Source: Streptomyces sp. PsTaAH-137
Lineage (GTDB): Bacteria; Actinomycetota; Actinomycetes; Streptomycetales; Streptomycetaceae
Reading direction: 5' to 3'
Length of the DNA: 64,000 bases
Assembly (NCBI RefSeq): GCF_003259365.1
Contig: NZ_QLLY01000009.1
Span: forward strand, 294,435 to 358,434
The notes under the pieces are model-generated. The model had not been told where the DNA came from and searched no databases. It saw only the letters and a list, made by a program, of their open reading frames with translations. Made by a program: the position numbers and the translations under genes. This document shows positions 26,585 to 35,704 of this stretch, piece by piece. How positions within the stretch are numbered: the stretch's first letter is position 1; every line of letters starts with the position of its first letter.

Positions 26585-27199
26585 ATGCCCGACCACAACA
26601 CGTCCGAACGCCCGGTGCAGAAGGCAGGGGAGGCGCGGGTGCTGATCGTCGGCGCGACCCGCATCCTCCGCCCTGCTGTGGCCGCGTTGAGCGAACGGGC
26701 CGTGTCCGTCACGGCCGTCGCCCGCTCCGCGGCCGACCTGCGCGAGCTCGCCGACGAGCACCCGGGCCGCGTCACCCCGCTCGCCGCGGACGTGACGGCG
26801 CAGGATTTCGGCTCGGTGCTGCGCGGCGCGGCCGAGCGCGCACCTCTGACCGGGGCTGTGGTGTACGCCCCCGCCGTGCCGCCCGGAACGCTGGCGGAGC
26901 TGGTCGGCTCCGTCGTCGCCGGTCCGGTCGTCGTTCTCGCCACCAGCGAATGGGCGGCGCCGGACGATTCCGGTACGGGCGCGGGCGCCGACACGTGGTC
27001 GCCCAACGACCTCCCTGCGGCCCCCCGTTCGGGGTCGGCGAGCAGGTTCCTCGTGCTCGGCTGGCACGGGGAAGGGCAGGTGACGCGGTGGCACACACCG
27101 CACGAGATCTCCACCGCCGCCCTCGCGCTGCTGGACGCCCCGGCCGACGGCGACACGGTGCTCGGCACCGCCCGCCCGTGGTCGTCACGGCCGCGATGA
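26585..27199 (+). CDS. Rossmann-fold SDR-like protein
   Basis: 204 residues. VLIVGATRILRPAVAALSER is a nucleotide-binding beta-alpha-beta start and VTPLAADVTAQDFGSVLRG follows, as in short-chain dehydrogenases. The usual GxxxGxG and YxxxK motifs are not intact, so catalytic activity is doubtful. The ATG has AGGAAGG 8 bases upstream. Divergent from the beta-rich protein gene, sharing the candidate operator. Confidence 0.65.
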   Translation: MPDHNTSERPVQKAGEARVLIVGATRILRPAVAALSERAVSVTAVARSAADLRELADEHPGRVTPLAADVTAQDFGSVLRGAAERAPLTGAVVYAPAVPPGTLAELVGSVVAGPVVVLATSEWAAPDDSGTGAGADTWSPNDLPAAPRSGSASRFLVLGWHGEGQVTRWHTPHEISTAALALLDAPADGDTVLGTARPWSSRPR

Positions 27200-27386
27200 C
27201 CGCCCGTCACGACCGGAATGACGGGATGCGCGGCGTCCGGCGCACTGATCGGCGTCAACTTCTGGCAGGGATGAGCAACGCCAGTAAGCTGCCTGTGCGG
27301 CCGCCGGATCATCGCCGGCCGAAGATCCGCGGGTGTCGGAGCCGAGTCGGCCGACGCACCCATGCCGAGGGGAGTGGGACCGGGCC

Positions 27387-28145
27387 ATGCTGGGCGCCGA
27401 GCGAAGGAAGAGGCTGCTTCACGCGGTGCGCGCGGAAGGCGTCGCCCATGTGGGCACGCTCGCCGAGCGCCTGGACGTCAGCCCGTCGACGATCCGCCGG
27501 GACCTGTCCGCGTTGCAGGCCCAGGGCCTGCTGAACCGCACCCACGGCGGGGCGATGGCCGAGGCGGTCCAGGCCGACGAGCCGGACCGGCCGCAGCGCA
27601 GCTCGGTCGCCTCCTGGGAGAAGAGCAAGCTCGCGAACGCCGCCGTCGAACACATCGCCCCCGGCGCCACGATCCTCATCACGGGCGGCACGACCACGGC
27701 CGCGATGGTGCCGCTGCTCGACGGCATCGAGCGGCTGACCGTCGTCACCAACTCGCTGCACCTGGCCGGTGAACTCGCCCAGTTCGAGGAGATCAGCACG
27801 GTCGTCCTCGGCGGCTATCTGCGCCACCGGGAGATGTCCCTGCTCGGCCACCTGACCCGGCAGGCGCTGGAGGAGCTCCAGGTGGACGAGGCGTTCGTCG
27901 GCGCGTACGGGATCACGGACGCCGGGATCAGCGGCGCGCACGTGGACGAGGCGGAGACCGACCGCTGGCTGCTCTCGCGCGTCCGGCGGATCACGGCCCT
28001 GGTCGACGGCTCGAAGTTCGGCCGCTCGGGCCCGGTCCGGCTCGCCCCCGCCGGCCGGCTGTACCGGGTGATCACCGACGCCTCGGCGCCCGCGGACGAA
28101 CTGCGAGCGCTGCGCGCCGCCGGGGTGGACATCGTGCAGGTCTGA
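27387..28145 (+). CDS. DeoR-family repressor 1
   Basis: 252 residues: N-terminal helix-turn-helix (VGTLAERLDVSPSTIRRDL, then LNRTHGGAM) and DeoRC effector domain with GGTTTAAMVPLL and LVDGSKFGRSGPVRLAP. DeoRC domains bind phosphorylated sugars and release operators on binding. Close paralogue of the repressor at 32959. A GAGCAA element lies in its own upstream region (27272-27277), suggesting autoregulation. ATG start chosen by the conserved RRKRLLHAV beginning. Confidence 0.92.
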   Translation: MLGAERRKRLLHAVRAEGVAHVGTLAERLDVSPSTIRRDLSALQAQGLLNRTHGGAMAEAVQADEPDRPQRSSVASWEKSKLANAAVEHIAPGATILITGGTTTAAMVPLLDGIERLTVVTNSLHLAGELAQFEEISTVVLGGYLRHREMSLLGHLTRQALEELQVDEAFVGAYGITDAGISGAHVDEAETDRWLLSRVRRITALVDGSKFGRSGPVRLAPAGRLYRVITDASAPADELRALRAAGVDIVQV

Positions 28146-28164
28146 GCGGACCGAGCTGACCCGG

Positions 28165-28491
28165 TCAGTCTCCCGCGGTCAGGGAGCCGGCCCACTCGGC
28201 CCAGACCTCTGCACGCGGGACGCCCCAGCCCTGCGCCAGCGCGGTGCCCGCCGCGTCCAGAGCCCGCCGCGTCGCGTCCCGTCCACGGTCCGAACCGTGC
28301 ACCACGGCCAGCGGCCACGCAGCCACGATTCCGTCGCCCGTGCTGGTCAGAGCCGCCTCGCAGAGCACCGCGACCACCCCGGAGGGCGGCAGCCCGAGCG
28401 CTGTCGCGACCTCGCCGCACAAGTGCCTCAGCCGTGCCGCGTCCTGCGCGCTGTCGGAAGCCTTCGGTGCGGTCACCTGGATCACGGGCAT
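28165..28491 (-). CDS. Tautomerase-superfamily protein
   Basis: 108 residues. The initiator Met is followed by Pro (MPVIQVTAPK), the N-terminal catalytic proline typical of 4-oxalocrotonate tautomerase-fold enzymes, exposed after Met removal. The rest forms the expected beta-alpha-beta pattern. GGAG lies 7 bases before the ATG. Convergent with DeoR 1 and possibly part of the sugar-acid side of the island (inference). Confidence 0.7.
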   Translation of the reverse strand: MPVIQVTAPKASDSAQDAARLRHLCGEVATALGLPPSGVVAVLCEAALTSTGDGIVAAWPLAVVHGSDRGRDATRRALDAAGTALAQGWGVPRAEVWAEWAGSLTAGD

Positions 28492-28611
28492 ACGGGTGCT
28501 CCTTCTGAAATGCGCAGGTAGTGGCGCTGACTCAGGCCAGGGCGCAGGCCGGGTCACAGGCCAGGTCACAGGCCGGGCGCCGGGCCGAGGCTAAGCGCGC
28601 CCCCAGGACCC

Positions 28612-28658
28612 GTCAATAAAAAACGAGCAATAAAAATCAGGTCTTGCTTGTTATTGAC
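28612..28658. promoter_or_regulatory. AT-rich inverted repeats upstream of the sugar ABC operon (site B)
   Basis: GTCAATAA (28612-28619) and TTATTGAC (28651-28658) are perfect 8-bp inverted arms; nested inside are GAGCAATA (28625-28632) and the near-inverse TTGCTTG. The stretch is markedly AT-rich for this genome. Matches the GAGCA words of sites A and C. Confidence 0.6.
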
Positions 28659-28683
28659 TGACCTTGGCTGCGGCGACTAAAAA
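28654..28683 (+). promoter_or_regulatory. Probable promoter of the sugar ABC operon
   Basis: TTGACT at 28654-28659 as -35 and TAAAAA at 28678-28683 as -10, spacing 18 bp. The -35 overlaps the right arm of the inverted repeat, so repressor binding there would block RNA polymerase. The -10 match is only moderate. Confidence 0.45.
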
Positions 28684-28740
28684 GCAGGCATCAAGGCCTA
28701 CGCGGCCGAATCTCCCCCTTGACGACGGAGGTTGTGCACG

Positions 28741-30042
28741 ATGGCTGTCGCCAGACGAGCGGTGCTCGGTGCCGCAGCGGCGGGCGCCGGTGCGGTCGGC
28801 TTCGCCCGGCGGTCCGGTTTCTCACCCTCCGGTACCGGCTCGGCAGGAGCGGACACGCTCACCTTTTCGCTGTGGGGGGCCGACGCCGAGATCGCGGCCT
28901 TCCAGGCGCTGGCCCGCGCCTACGAACGGCGCCACCACGGCATCCGGGTGCAGATCCGGCTCGAGTCGTACCAGCAGATGTACACGAACATGGACGCACT
29001 GCTCGCCGGCGGCCGCGCCCCCGACCTGTTCCGCTGCGACTACGCGAACCTCGGGATGTACAGCGCCAGCGGTCAACTCCTCGATCTCGGGCCGTACTTC
29101 AGCGACAAGGAGCGTGACGCGTTCCTGCCCGCCCTGTGGAAGGCCGTCTGCCATGACGGCAAGCCCTACGCCGTTCCCCACCACACGGACACCACCGCGG
29201 TCCTGTACCGCAAGGACATGTTCCGCAAGGCGGGCATCGCCTCGGTGCCCACCTCGCTCGACGAGGCGTGGACGTGGGACGAGTTCAGCGAGATATGCGC
29301 ACGACTGCGCAAGAAGCTGCACGGCGTGTACCCCTTCGTCTACGGCTGGCAGCAGACCGGCGCCTTCCGCTGGCTGACGTGGCTGTGGGAGGCCGGCGGC
29401 CGGATCCTCGACGACAGCCTCACGGCGCCCGCCATCGAATCCGCCGCCGGACTGCGCGCCCTGCGCTACACCCAGGACTTCTTCCGGGAGGGCTTCGTCC
29501 CGCCCAACAGCTCCGTGAAGAGCGCCGCCTATCCCGACTCCCTGTTCACCGCGGGCACCGTCGCCATGAGCTTCGCCGGCGACTTCCTGCTGCCCACCAT
29601 CGATCCGGCGATCGACAAGGACCTGTACGGCGTCACCTTCCAGCCGCGCGGACGCACGGCGGCCACCGACCTCGGAGGCAACGCGGTGGTCGCCACCCGC
29701 ACCACCGAGAACCCCGAACTCGCCGCCGACTTCCTCAAGTTCCTCGCGAACGAGGAGAACATGGCCCGCTTCTGCGAGCAGACCGTCGTCCTGCCCACCC
29801 GCACCTCCCTGCTCACCCAGCCCCTCGACTACGCGGTGCGGCCCGACCTCATGCCCGTATACGCGGAACAGGCCACCGCGCTCACCCCGGGCATGACCGA
29901 ACAGGTCGCGATCCCCGGCTTCGGACGCATCAACTCGGCCCTCCAGGACGAACTCGAGGCCGCCTTCGTCAACCGGCAGCCCGCCGAGACCACGCTCCGG
30001 AACATCGCCGCGTCCACCCGGACCGCGCTGGCCTCCGCGTAA
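28741..30042 (+). CDS. Sugar ABC transporter substrate-binding protein (Tat-type leader)
   Basis: 433 residues of the SBP_bac_1 fold. The N-terminus MAVARRAVLGAAAAGAGAV has the twin-arginine pattern RRAVLG and no lipobox cysteine, so export is probably by Tat without lipid anchor. The mature part shows TLTFSLWGADAEIAAFQAL, PDLFRCDY, KPYAVPHHTDTTAVLYR and AADFLKFLANEEN as in maltose/oligosaccharide-type binding proteins. First gene of the importer operon; no ATPase gene is present, so it probably shares the genome-wide MsiK-type ATPase. Confidence 0.9.
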   Translation: MAVARRAVLGAAAAGAGAVGFARRSGFSPSGTGSAGADTLTFSLWGADAEIAAFQALARAYERRHHGIRVQIRLESYQQMYTNMDALLAGGRAPDLFRCDYANLGMYSASGQLLDLGPYFSDKERDAFLPALWKAVCHDGKPYAVPHHTDTTAVLYRKDMFRKAGIASVPTSLDEAWTWDEFSEICARLRKKLHGVYPFVYGWQQTGAFRWLTWLWEAGGRILDDSLTAPAIESAAGLRALRYTQDFFREGFVPPNSSVKSAAYPDSLFTAGTVAMSFAGDFLLPTIDPAIDKDLYGVTFQPRGRTAATDLGGNAVVATRTTENPELAADFLKFLANEENMARFCEQTVVLPTRTSLLTQPLDYAVRPDLMPVYAEQATALTPGMTEQVAIPGFGRINSALQDELEAAFVNRQPAETTLRNIAASTRTALASA

Positions 30043-30071
30043 GGCCCTCCCCACCGCACACAGGAGTTGCC

Positions 30072-31025
30072 ATGGCCACCACCGCGTCGCCGCCGCGCGA
30101 CCTGCGCCCGCCCACCCCGGTGACCGCCCCGCCCCCACCGCCCGGCCGCCGAGCGGCGCGCTTCCGCGAGACACTCGCCGCCTACTGCACGCTCGGCCCG
30201 AACCTCGTCCTCGTCACGCTCTTCCTGCTGGTCCCGCTGGTCATGGCGCTCGTCCTGAGCTTCCAGTACAGCACCGGGCTCGCGTCCCCCACCTGGGCGG
30301 GACTCGCCAACTACCGCCAACTGGCCGGGGATCCGGTCTTCTGGCGCACTGTCCTCAACACCGCCGTCTTCTGCGTGGCGACCGTGCCGGTGGAGATGGC
30401 ACTCGGGCTCGGCGTGGCCCTTCTGTTCAACAAGGTGATGCCCGCCCGCCCGCTGTGGCGGACCCTCGTCTACCTGCCCATGGTCATCTCCGGCGTGGCC
30501 ACCGCCCTCATCGGCACCCTGATGTTCGACCAGAACATCGGCCTGCTCAACAAGCTGCTCGCCGTCTTCGGGCTGCCCGCCGCGCCCTGGCAGACCAGCG
30601 GCAGCACCGCCATGGTCTCCGTCGTCCTGATCACGCTGTGGATGCGCGTCGGCTTCAACATGGTCATCTACCTGGCCGGCCTTCAGGGCATCTCACCCGA
30701 GATGTTCGAGGCGGCCGAGGTCGAGGGCGCCGGACCCTGGCAGCGGCTGCGCAACATCACGATCCCGCTGCTCGGACCGTCGACGTTCTTCCTGCTCATC
30801 ATGAACGTCATCTACTCGTTCCAAGTCTTCGACACCGTCTATGTGATGACACTCGGCGGACCCGGCCACGCCACCGACGTCATGATCACCTACGCGTACC
30901 GCAACGGCTTCGAAGGACGGCAGCAGGGCTACGCGGCCGCCATCGGCATCGTCCTCTACGTCATCGTCATGATCTTCACCGCCCTGCAGTGGCGCTTCAG
31001 CCGCAACCGGGACACGGTCGGCTGA
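30072..31025 (+). CDS. Sugar ABC permease, MalF/UgpA type
   Basis: 317 residues with a proline-rich cytoplasmic N-terminus (PPRDLRPPTPVTAPPPPPG) and six membrane helices. The EAA loop EAAEVEGAGPWQRLRNITIPLL contacts the ATPase. GGAG precedes the ATG by 5 bases. Lies between the binding protein and second permease. Confidence 0.92.
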   Translation: MATTASPPRDLRPPTPVTAPPPPPGRRAARFRETLAAYCTLGPNLVLVTLFLLVPLVMALVLSFQYSTGLASPTWAGLANYRQLAGDPVFWRTVLNTAVFCVATVPVEMALGLGVALLFNKVMPARPLWRTLVYLPMVISGVATALIGTLMFDQNIGLLNKLLAVFGLPAAPWQTSGSTAMVSVVLITLWMRVGFNMVIYLAGLQGISPEMFEAAEVEGAGPWQRLRNITIPLLGPSTFFLLIMNVIYSFQVFDTVYVMTLGGPGHATDVMITYAYRNGFEGRQQGYAAAIGIVLYVIVMIFTALQWRFSRNRDTVG

Positions 31026-31092
31026 CCCCCGCGCCCTCCCGTCTCCCTCCCTTAAGGACACCCCTCTCCCAAGCCCTCTCCTAAGGACACCG

Positions 31093-31953
31093 ATGTCCGT
31101 CACCTCCTCCGTCCGGCTCCCCGGAACGACCCGCCCGAGACGACGTGATCGCGCACGTCACCTGCGCACGGCCGCGGCCGTCGTCATCGGCCTGGCGATG
31201 GCCCTGCCCCTGTTCTGGATGATCCTGGTCGCCTTCTCGCCCATCGCGGACCTGCACACCTCGCAGCTCCGCTTCTGGCCGAGCGCGCCGACCCTGGACA
31301 ACTTCCGCCGCGTGTTCCGGCTGCCCGTGGGGACCTGGGCGATGAACTCGACCGTCATCACCTGCCTGGTCGTCCTCATCACGGTCTCCTGCAACCTGCT
31401 GGCCGGATACGCCTTCGCGAAGATGCGCTTCCGCGGCCGCAACCTGCTCTTCCTGCTCATGCTCAGCACGATGACCGTGCCCGTGCAGGTGCTGATGGTG
31501 CCGCAGTTCAAACTCGTCAGCGCCCTGGGCATGTTCGGCAGCTTCTGGGCCGTCATCGTCCCCGCGTCATCGACGGCCTTCGGGGTCTTCCTCGCCCGGC
31601 AGTTCATGCTCGGCATCCCCGACGAGGTCATCGAGGCCGCGCGGATGGACGGCGCAGGACAGCTGCGCACCTTCTTCACCGTCGTCCTGCCGCTGTGCAA
31701 GCCGCTCATCGCGGTGCTGTCGCTGCTCACGTTCCTCTACCAGTGGAACGACTTCGCCTGGCCGCTGACCGTCCTCAAGGACGAGCGGCTGTACACGCTC
31801 GCCGTCGGCATGCAGTTCGTCAACGGCCAGTACACCGCCGACTACGGCGCCATCATGGCGCTCGCGCTCATCTCCGTCCTGCCCATGGTCGTTCTCTTCC
31901 TCTGCTTCCAGAAGTACTTTGTCCAGGGCTTCGCACGATCGGGAATCAAGTGA
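31093..31953 (+). CDS. Sugar ABC permease, MalG/UgpE type
   Basis: 286 residues, six membrane helices, and the EAA motif EAARMDGAGQLRTFFTVVLPL. The ribosome site TAAGGAC appears twice upstream (31054 and 31083) as part of a partial leader duplication. Its stop overlaps the next gene's GTG by 4 bp (GTGA), coupling transport to the 2-hydroxyacid dehydrogenase. Confidence 0.92.
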   Translation: MSVTSSVRLPGTTRPRRRDRARHLRTAAAVVIGLAMALPLFWMILVAFSPIADLHTSQLRFWPSAPTLDNFRRVFRLPVGTWAMNSTVITCLVVLITVSCNLLAGYAFAKMRFRGRNLLFLLMLSTMTVPVQVLMVPQFKLVSALGMFGSFWAVIVPASSTAFGVFLARQFMLGIPDEVIEAARMDGAGQLRTFFTVVLPLCKPLIAVLSLLTFLYQWNDFAWPLTVLKDERLYTLAVGMQFVNGQYTADYGAIMALALISVLPMVVLFLCFQKYFVQGFARSGIK

Positions 31954-32969
31954 CCTCTTCGTCCCCCGTCCACTACCTGAGCACCCTCTCGTTCCCCGAC
32001 CGGTGGCTCGACCGGCTGCGCGCGAGCCACCCGGGGCTCACCGTCACACAGATACCCGCCGCCTCCCCGGCGGACGTGCCCGAGGAGGTGTGGCGCCGGA
32101 CGCAGATCCTGCACACCAGCTCCGTCTTCCCGAACACCGCCGACGCGGCACCCGACCTCAGCTGGATCCAGCTCGACACCTCGGGCGCGGACCACCTCAA
32201 GGACACCGCCGTGTGGGACCTTCCGGTGCCGCTCACCTCCATCGGCGGCATCTCACCGGTCCCGATGGCCGAGTACGTGATGATGATGCTGCTCGGCCTC
32301 GCGCACCGCCTGCCGCGCGCCATCGAGGTGCAGCAGAGCGGCACGTGGCCGTCCCTGAGCGAGCGTTGGAACACGCTGATGCCGCGCCGACTGCGCGGTG
32401 CCACCGTCGGCGTCGTCGGCTACGGCCGCATCGGGCACGAAATAGGCCGCCTCGCCGGTGAGTTCGGCATGACCGTGCTCGGCCTCAAGCGCGGCCGCGC
32501 CACCCGGGCCGGCGAGTTCTTCGGAACCCCCGCCGAGGGATCGGGCCAGGCCGAGCTGTACACCCCCGACGCACTCCACGCCTTCATGAACCGCTGCGAC
32601 TACCTCGTCGTGACGTGCCCCCTGACGGACGAGACACGCGGCATGATCGACGCCGCCGCACTCGGCGCCCTCAAGGACGGCGCGATGGTCGTCAACGTCT
32701 CCCGCGGCGGCATCGTCGACGAGTCCGCCCTGCGCGCCGGACTCCGCTCGGGCCGCATCGCGGGCGCCGCCCTCGACGTCTTCGACGAGGAACCCCTGCC
32801 CGCCGACCATCACTGGTGGACCGAGCCCGGAGTGATCCTGACACCGCACGTCGCCGGCTTCGCCCCCGACTACGAGGAGCAGACCCTCGAACTGGTCGGC
32901 GCGAACGTCGAGCGCTTCCTCGCGGGCCGCGAACTCCTCAACCTGGTGGACCGGACCCGTGGCTACTGA
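31950..32969 (+). CDS. D-isomer-specific 2-hydroxyacid dehydrogenase
   Basis: 339 residues. NAD-binding loop VGVVGYGRIGHEIGRLAGEF, Arg in VNVSRGGIVDESAL, Glu in DVFDEEPLP and catalytic His in ILTPHVAG are all present. Members reduce 2-keto acids or oxidise D-2-hydroxy acids (glyoxylate, phosphoglycerate, erythronate-type). GTG start overlapping the permease stop; overlaps DeoR 2 by 11 bp. In the island it may oxidise a hydroxy-acid product of the imported sugar. Confidence 0.9.
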   Translation: MTSSSPVHYLSTLSFPDRWLDRLRASHPGLTVTQIPAASPADVPEEVWRRTQILHTSSVFPNTADAAPDLSWIQLDTSGADHLKDTAVWDLPVPLTSIGGISPVPMAEYVMMMLLGLAHRLPRAIEVQQSGTWPSLSERWNTLMPRRLRGATVGVVGYGRIGHEIGRLAGEFGMTVLGLKRGRATRAGEFFGTPAEGSGQAELYTPDALHAFMNRCDYLVVTCPLTDETRGMIDAAALGALKDGAMVVNVSRGGIVDESALRAGLRSGRIAGAALDVFDEEPLPADHHWWTEPGVILTPHVAGFAPDYEEQTLELVGANVERFLAGRELLNLVDRTRGY

Positions 32970-33732
32970 TTACCTCCTCGCCCCCCAGCGCCGGCACGCC
33001 GTACTGACCCGGCTGCGCCGCCGCGGCACGGTCAACGTCCAAGAGCTCTCCGACCTGCTGCGGATCAGCGCCTCCACGGTCCGCCGCGACCTGCGCGACC
33101 TCGAACTCCAGGGCATGCTGCGCCGGGTGCACGGCGGCGCCACCACCGTGGACGGCGCCTTCGAACCGGAGCAGCCGCAGCGGGCGTCCACGCAGCTGGA
33201 GGAGAAGGGCCGGATCGCCGAGGCCGCCCTGCGGCTGATCCCCGACCACGGCACCGTCCTCATCAGCGGCGGCACCACGACCGAGGCGCTCGCCGCCAGG
33301 CTGGGGGAGCGGCGCGGTCTCACCGTGGTGACCAACGCGCTGCCGATCGCCCAGGCCCTGTCCGCCGCGCCCCATGTCGACGTCATCGTGCTCGGCGGCG
33401 TCCTGCGCCACCGCGAGCAGTCCCTCCTCGGCCATCTCACCGAGCACGCCCTGCACGAACTGCAGATCGGCCAGATCGTCACCAGCGCGTTCGGCCTCGA
33501 CGCCGACGCGGGACTCACCGGGGCCCACGTCGACGAGGCCCAGACCGACCGCGCCCTGCTGGCCGCCGCCCGCAGCGTCGTCGTCCTCGCCGACGACTCC
33601 AAGCTCGGCCGCCGCGGGCCGGTCCGCCTCGCACCGCTCGATCGCGTCGCCACCCTCGTCACCGACGCCGGCCCCGAACACCCCGTGTGCCGCGCCCTCG
33701 ACGAGCGCGGCAGCACCGTCGTCCACGCCTGA
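32959..33732 (+). CDS. DeoR-family repressor 2
   Basis: 257 residues. Same architecture as the repressor at 27387: HTH VQELSDLLRISASTVRRDL, RVHGGATTV, and DeoRC with ISGGTTTEALAARL and LADDSKLGRRGPVRLAPLD. The two share long similar blocks (SLLGHLT, GAHVDEA, RRGPVRLAP), pointing to duplication. Starts within the end of the dehydrogenase gene, so co-transcribed with the transporter. Confidence 0.92.
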   Translation: MATDYLLAPQRRHAVLTRLRRRGTVNVQELSDLLRISASTVRRDLRDLELQGMLRRVHGGATTVDGAFEPEQPQRASTQLEEKGRIAEAALRLIPDHGTVLISGGTTTEALAARLGERRGLTVVTNALPIAQALSAAPHVDVIVLGGVLRHREQSLLGHLTEHALHELQIGQIVTSAFGLDADAGLTGAHVDEAQTDRALLAAARSVVVLADDSKLGRRGPVRLAPLDRVATLVTDAGPEHPVCRALDERGSTVVHA

Positions 33733-33772
33733 GGCGTGTGTCCCAGAACCCATCGCCCCACAGAGGTACGTC

Positions 33773-34621
33773 ATGCCCCTAGTCCCGACCGCCGCCCTGG
33801 TGGACCACGCCGTACGCGAAGGCTCCGCCGTCCTCGCCTTCAACATCGTGACCCTGGAGCACGCCGAAGCCGTCGCGCAGGCCTGCGAGGCCGCACGCGC
33901 ACCCGCCGTCCTCGCCGTCAGCCAGAACGCCGTCCGCTACCACCGCGACGACCCGGCCCCGCTGCTCGCCGCCGCGAGCGCGGTCGCCCGCCGCTGCGCC
34001 GTCCCCCTCGCCCTCCATCTCGACCACGTGGAGGACGAGGAACTCGTGCTGCGCGCACGGGAACTGGGCTGCGGCTCCGTCATGTTCGACGCGTCCCGGC
34101 TGCCGCACGCGGAGAACGTCGCCAGGACGGCCGCGGTCACCGCCCGCCTCCACGACGACGGGATCTGGGTCGAGGCCGAACTGGGCGAGATCGGCGGCAA
34201 GGACGGCGTCCACTCCGCGACCGCCCGCACCGACCCGGCCGAAGCCGCCGACTACGTACGCGCCACCGGGATCGACGCACTCGCGGTGGCCGTCGGCAGC
34301 TCCCACGCGATGACCGAACGCACCGCCTCCCTCGACCAGGACCTCATCGCCCGGCTGCGCGACGCCGTCGACGTGCCGCTCGTCCTGCACGGCTCGTCAG
34401 GTGTCCCGGACGAGGCGCTGCGGGCGGCGATCACGCACGGCATGCGGAAGATCAATTTCGGTACGCATCTGAGTGCGGCCTTCACCAGGGCCGTCCGCGC
34501 CGGCCTCGACGAGTACGCCGGAGTGGACCCCCGGCGCTATCTCGCGGCGGGCCGCGAGGCGGTGGCCGCGGCCACGGAGGAAAGGCTCCGGCTCCTCGCT
34601 CCCGCCCCGGCCGCCCTCTGA
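33773..34621 (+). CDS. Class II fructose/tagatose-bisphosphate aldolase family
   Basis: 282 residues. Zinc ligands in ALHLDHVED and GSVMFDAS, the EAELGEIGGKDG loop, GSSHAM, LHGSSGVPDE and KINFGTHLSAAF match the GatY/KbaY/FbaA class. In a pathway with AgaS-like and kinase genes it would cleave tagatose-1,6-bisphosphate or a related ketose phosphate. The CAGAGG ribosome site precedes the ATG. No 6-phosphofructokinase-type kinase is found nearby. Confidence 0.88.
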   Translation: MPLVPTAALVDHAVREGSAVLAFNIVTLEHAEAVAQACEAARAPAVLAVSQNAVRYHRDDPAPLLAAASAVARRCAVPLALHLDHVEDEELVLRARELGCGSVMFDASRLPHAENVARTAAVTARLHDDGIWVEAELGEIGGKDGVHSATARTDPAEAADYVRATGIDALAVAVGSSHAMTERTASLDQDLIARLRDAVDVPLVLHGSSGVPDEALRAAITHGMRKINFGTHLSAAFTRAVRAGLDEYAGVDPRRYLAAGREAVAAATEERLRLLAPAPAAL

Positions 34622-34687
34622 GCCATGAGCCCTGACCTCTGAGCACGACCAGACCACCAGCACCACGACGCCACAGGAGTTACGAGC

Positions 34688-35005
34688 GTGACCACCTCCG
34701 CGCCCCGTCACGAACCCGTCCCCGACCCCCGCGCGCTCCTCACCGAACTCGGCGAGCGCGTCCTCGAACGCGAGGGCATCCCCATGTTCCTGGCACTCCA
34801 GGTGCCCGCCCGCGACAACGAGCAGACCCGGGCAGATGCGGAGGGCGAGGAACTCGCCGGACTGCTCCGGCACTACCGGGGCGCCCTCGTCCCCGAGGCC
34901 GGGGACGACTCCGAACCCGCGCTGATCGAGGTCCTCCAGGTCATGGGCGCGGCCCACCTCACGCCCCAGGCCCCCGCCGCACAGAAGGACGAGAACCGAC
35001 GATGA
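34688..35005 (+). CDS. Small partner protein, homologous to the N-terminal part of the fused gene at 35756
   Basis: 105 residues, GTG start. EREGIPMFLALQVPARDNEQ, a helical EGEELAGLLRHYRGAL stretch and EPALIEVLQVMGAAHL align in order with RRGVPMYVSLRSASASND, AELAEAFSASRAQL and EETLIRTLQALAHVGL of the 355-residue minus-strand protein. It is therefore the stand-alone version of that N-terminal domain. Its stop overlaps the next gene's ATG (ATGA). No known family; probably a subunit acting with the following NodB-like protein. Confidence 0.7.
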   Translation: MTTSAPRHEPVPDPRALLTELGERVLEREGIPMFLALQVPARDNEQTRADAEGEELAGLLRHYRGALVPEAGDDSEPALIEVLQVMGAAHLTPQAPAAQKDENRR

Positions 35006-35700
35006 GCACGTCCTCCCGCACCCGACTGCCGTCCTTCGACGCCCAGGAGCAGGCCCTGCGGTCCGGCCAGTACCTGCGCGTGGTGAACTACCACAACACC
35101 CCGCACGCCGACACGGACAAGATCCGCGGCGAACTGAGCGAGCTCGCGGAGCACTTCTCGGCCGTCACCCTGGACGACCTCGACCTGTTCCGGTCCACGG
35201 GCCGCTGGCACAAGAACCGCCCCGGAGTCATCCCGGTCTTCTACGAGGGCTACCGCAACAACGCCGAGGTCGCCGCGCCGCTCGCCGAGGAGGCGGGCCT
35301 GACCGCCTGGTTCTTCATCTGCACCGCGTTCCTGGACGTCCCGGTCGCCGACCAGTACGACTACGCCAACGCCCACGACATCGACCTGGTGCAGGAGAAC
35401 GAGAAGGGCGAACGGCTGGCCATGACGTGGGACGACGTCGCCGCACTCAGCCGACGGCACGTGGTCACCCCGCACACCGCGAACCACGCCGAGGCCGCCT
35501 CCCTGCACACCGACCTGGATCTCCAGCGGGAGATCTTCGAGCCCAAGCGCCGGATGGACGCGGTCACCGGTCAGGACGCCGCGAGCACGGCTTTCCTGTG
35601 GGGCACGCCGTACGGAGCGAACCCGGCGGTGGACGCGGCACTGCGCGAGGCGGGCTACCGCTACCAGTTCGGCAACACCATGATCCAGTACATCGGTTAG
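35002..35700 (+). CDS. NodB-like deacetylase-fold protein (split form)
   Basis: 232 residues of the carbohydrate esterase 4 fold. The first strand is YLRVVNYHNTP. The position of the TFDDGY motif reads PVFYEGYRNN (both aspartates changed to Tyr and Glu), then AWFFICTAFLD. The metal-histidine motif is kept as TPHTANHAEAA. Partner of the 105-residue protein. Catalytic activity may be altered because the usual Asp pair is missing; it may bind an N-acetyl sugar or work by a different mechanism. Confidence 0.78.
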   Translation: MSTSSRTRLPSFDAQEQALRSGQYLRVVNYHNTPHADTDKIRGELSELAEHFSAVTLDDLDLFRSTGRWHKNRPGVIPVFYEGYRNNAEVAAPLAEEAGLTAWFFICTAFLDVPVADQYDYANAHDIDLVQENEKGERLAMTWDDVAALSRRHVVTPHTANHAEAASLHTDLDLQREIFEPKRRMDAVTGQDAASTAFLWGTPYGANPAVDAALREAGYRYQFGNTMIQYIG

Positions 35701-35704
35701 CGCT

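Noticed and set aside
29268..30071. An upstream extension of the first permease frame across the substrate-binding gene
   Set aside because: It is the out-of-frame shadow of the binding protein; the permease starts at 30072 with its own ribosome site.
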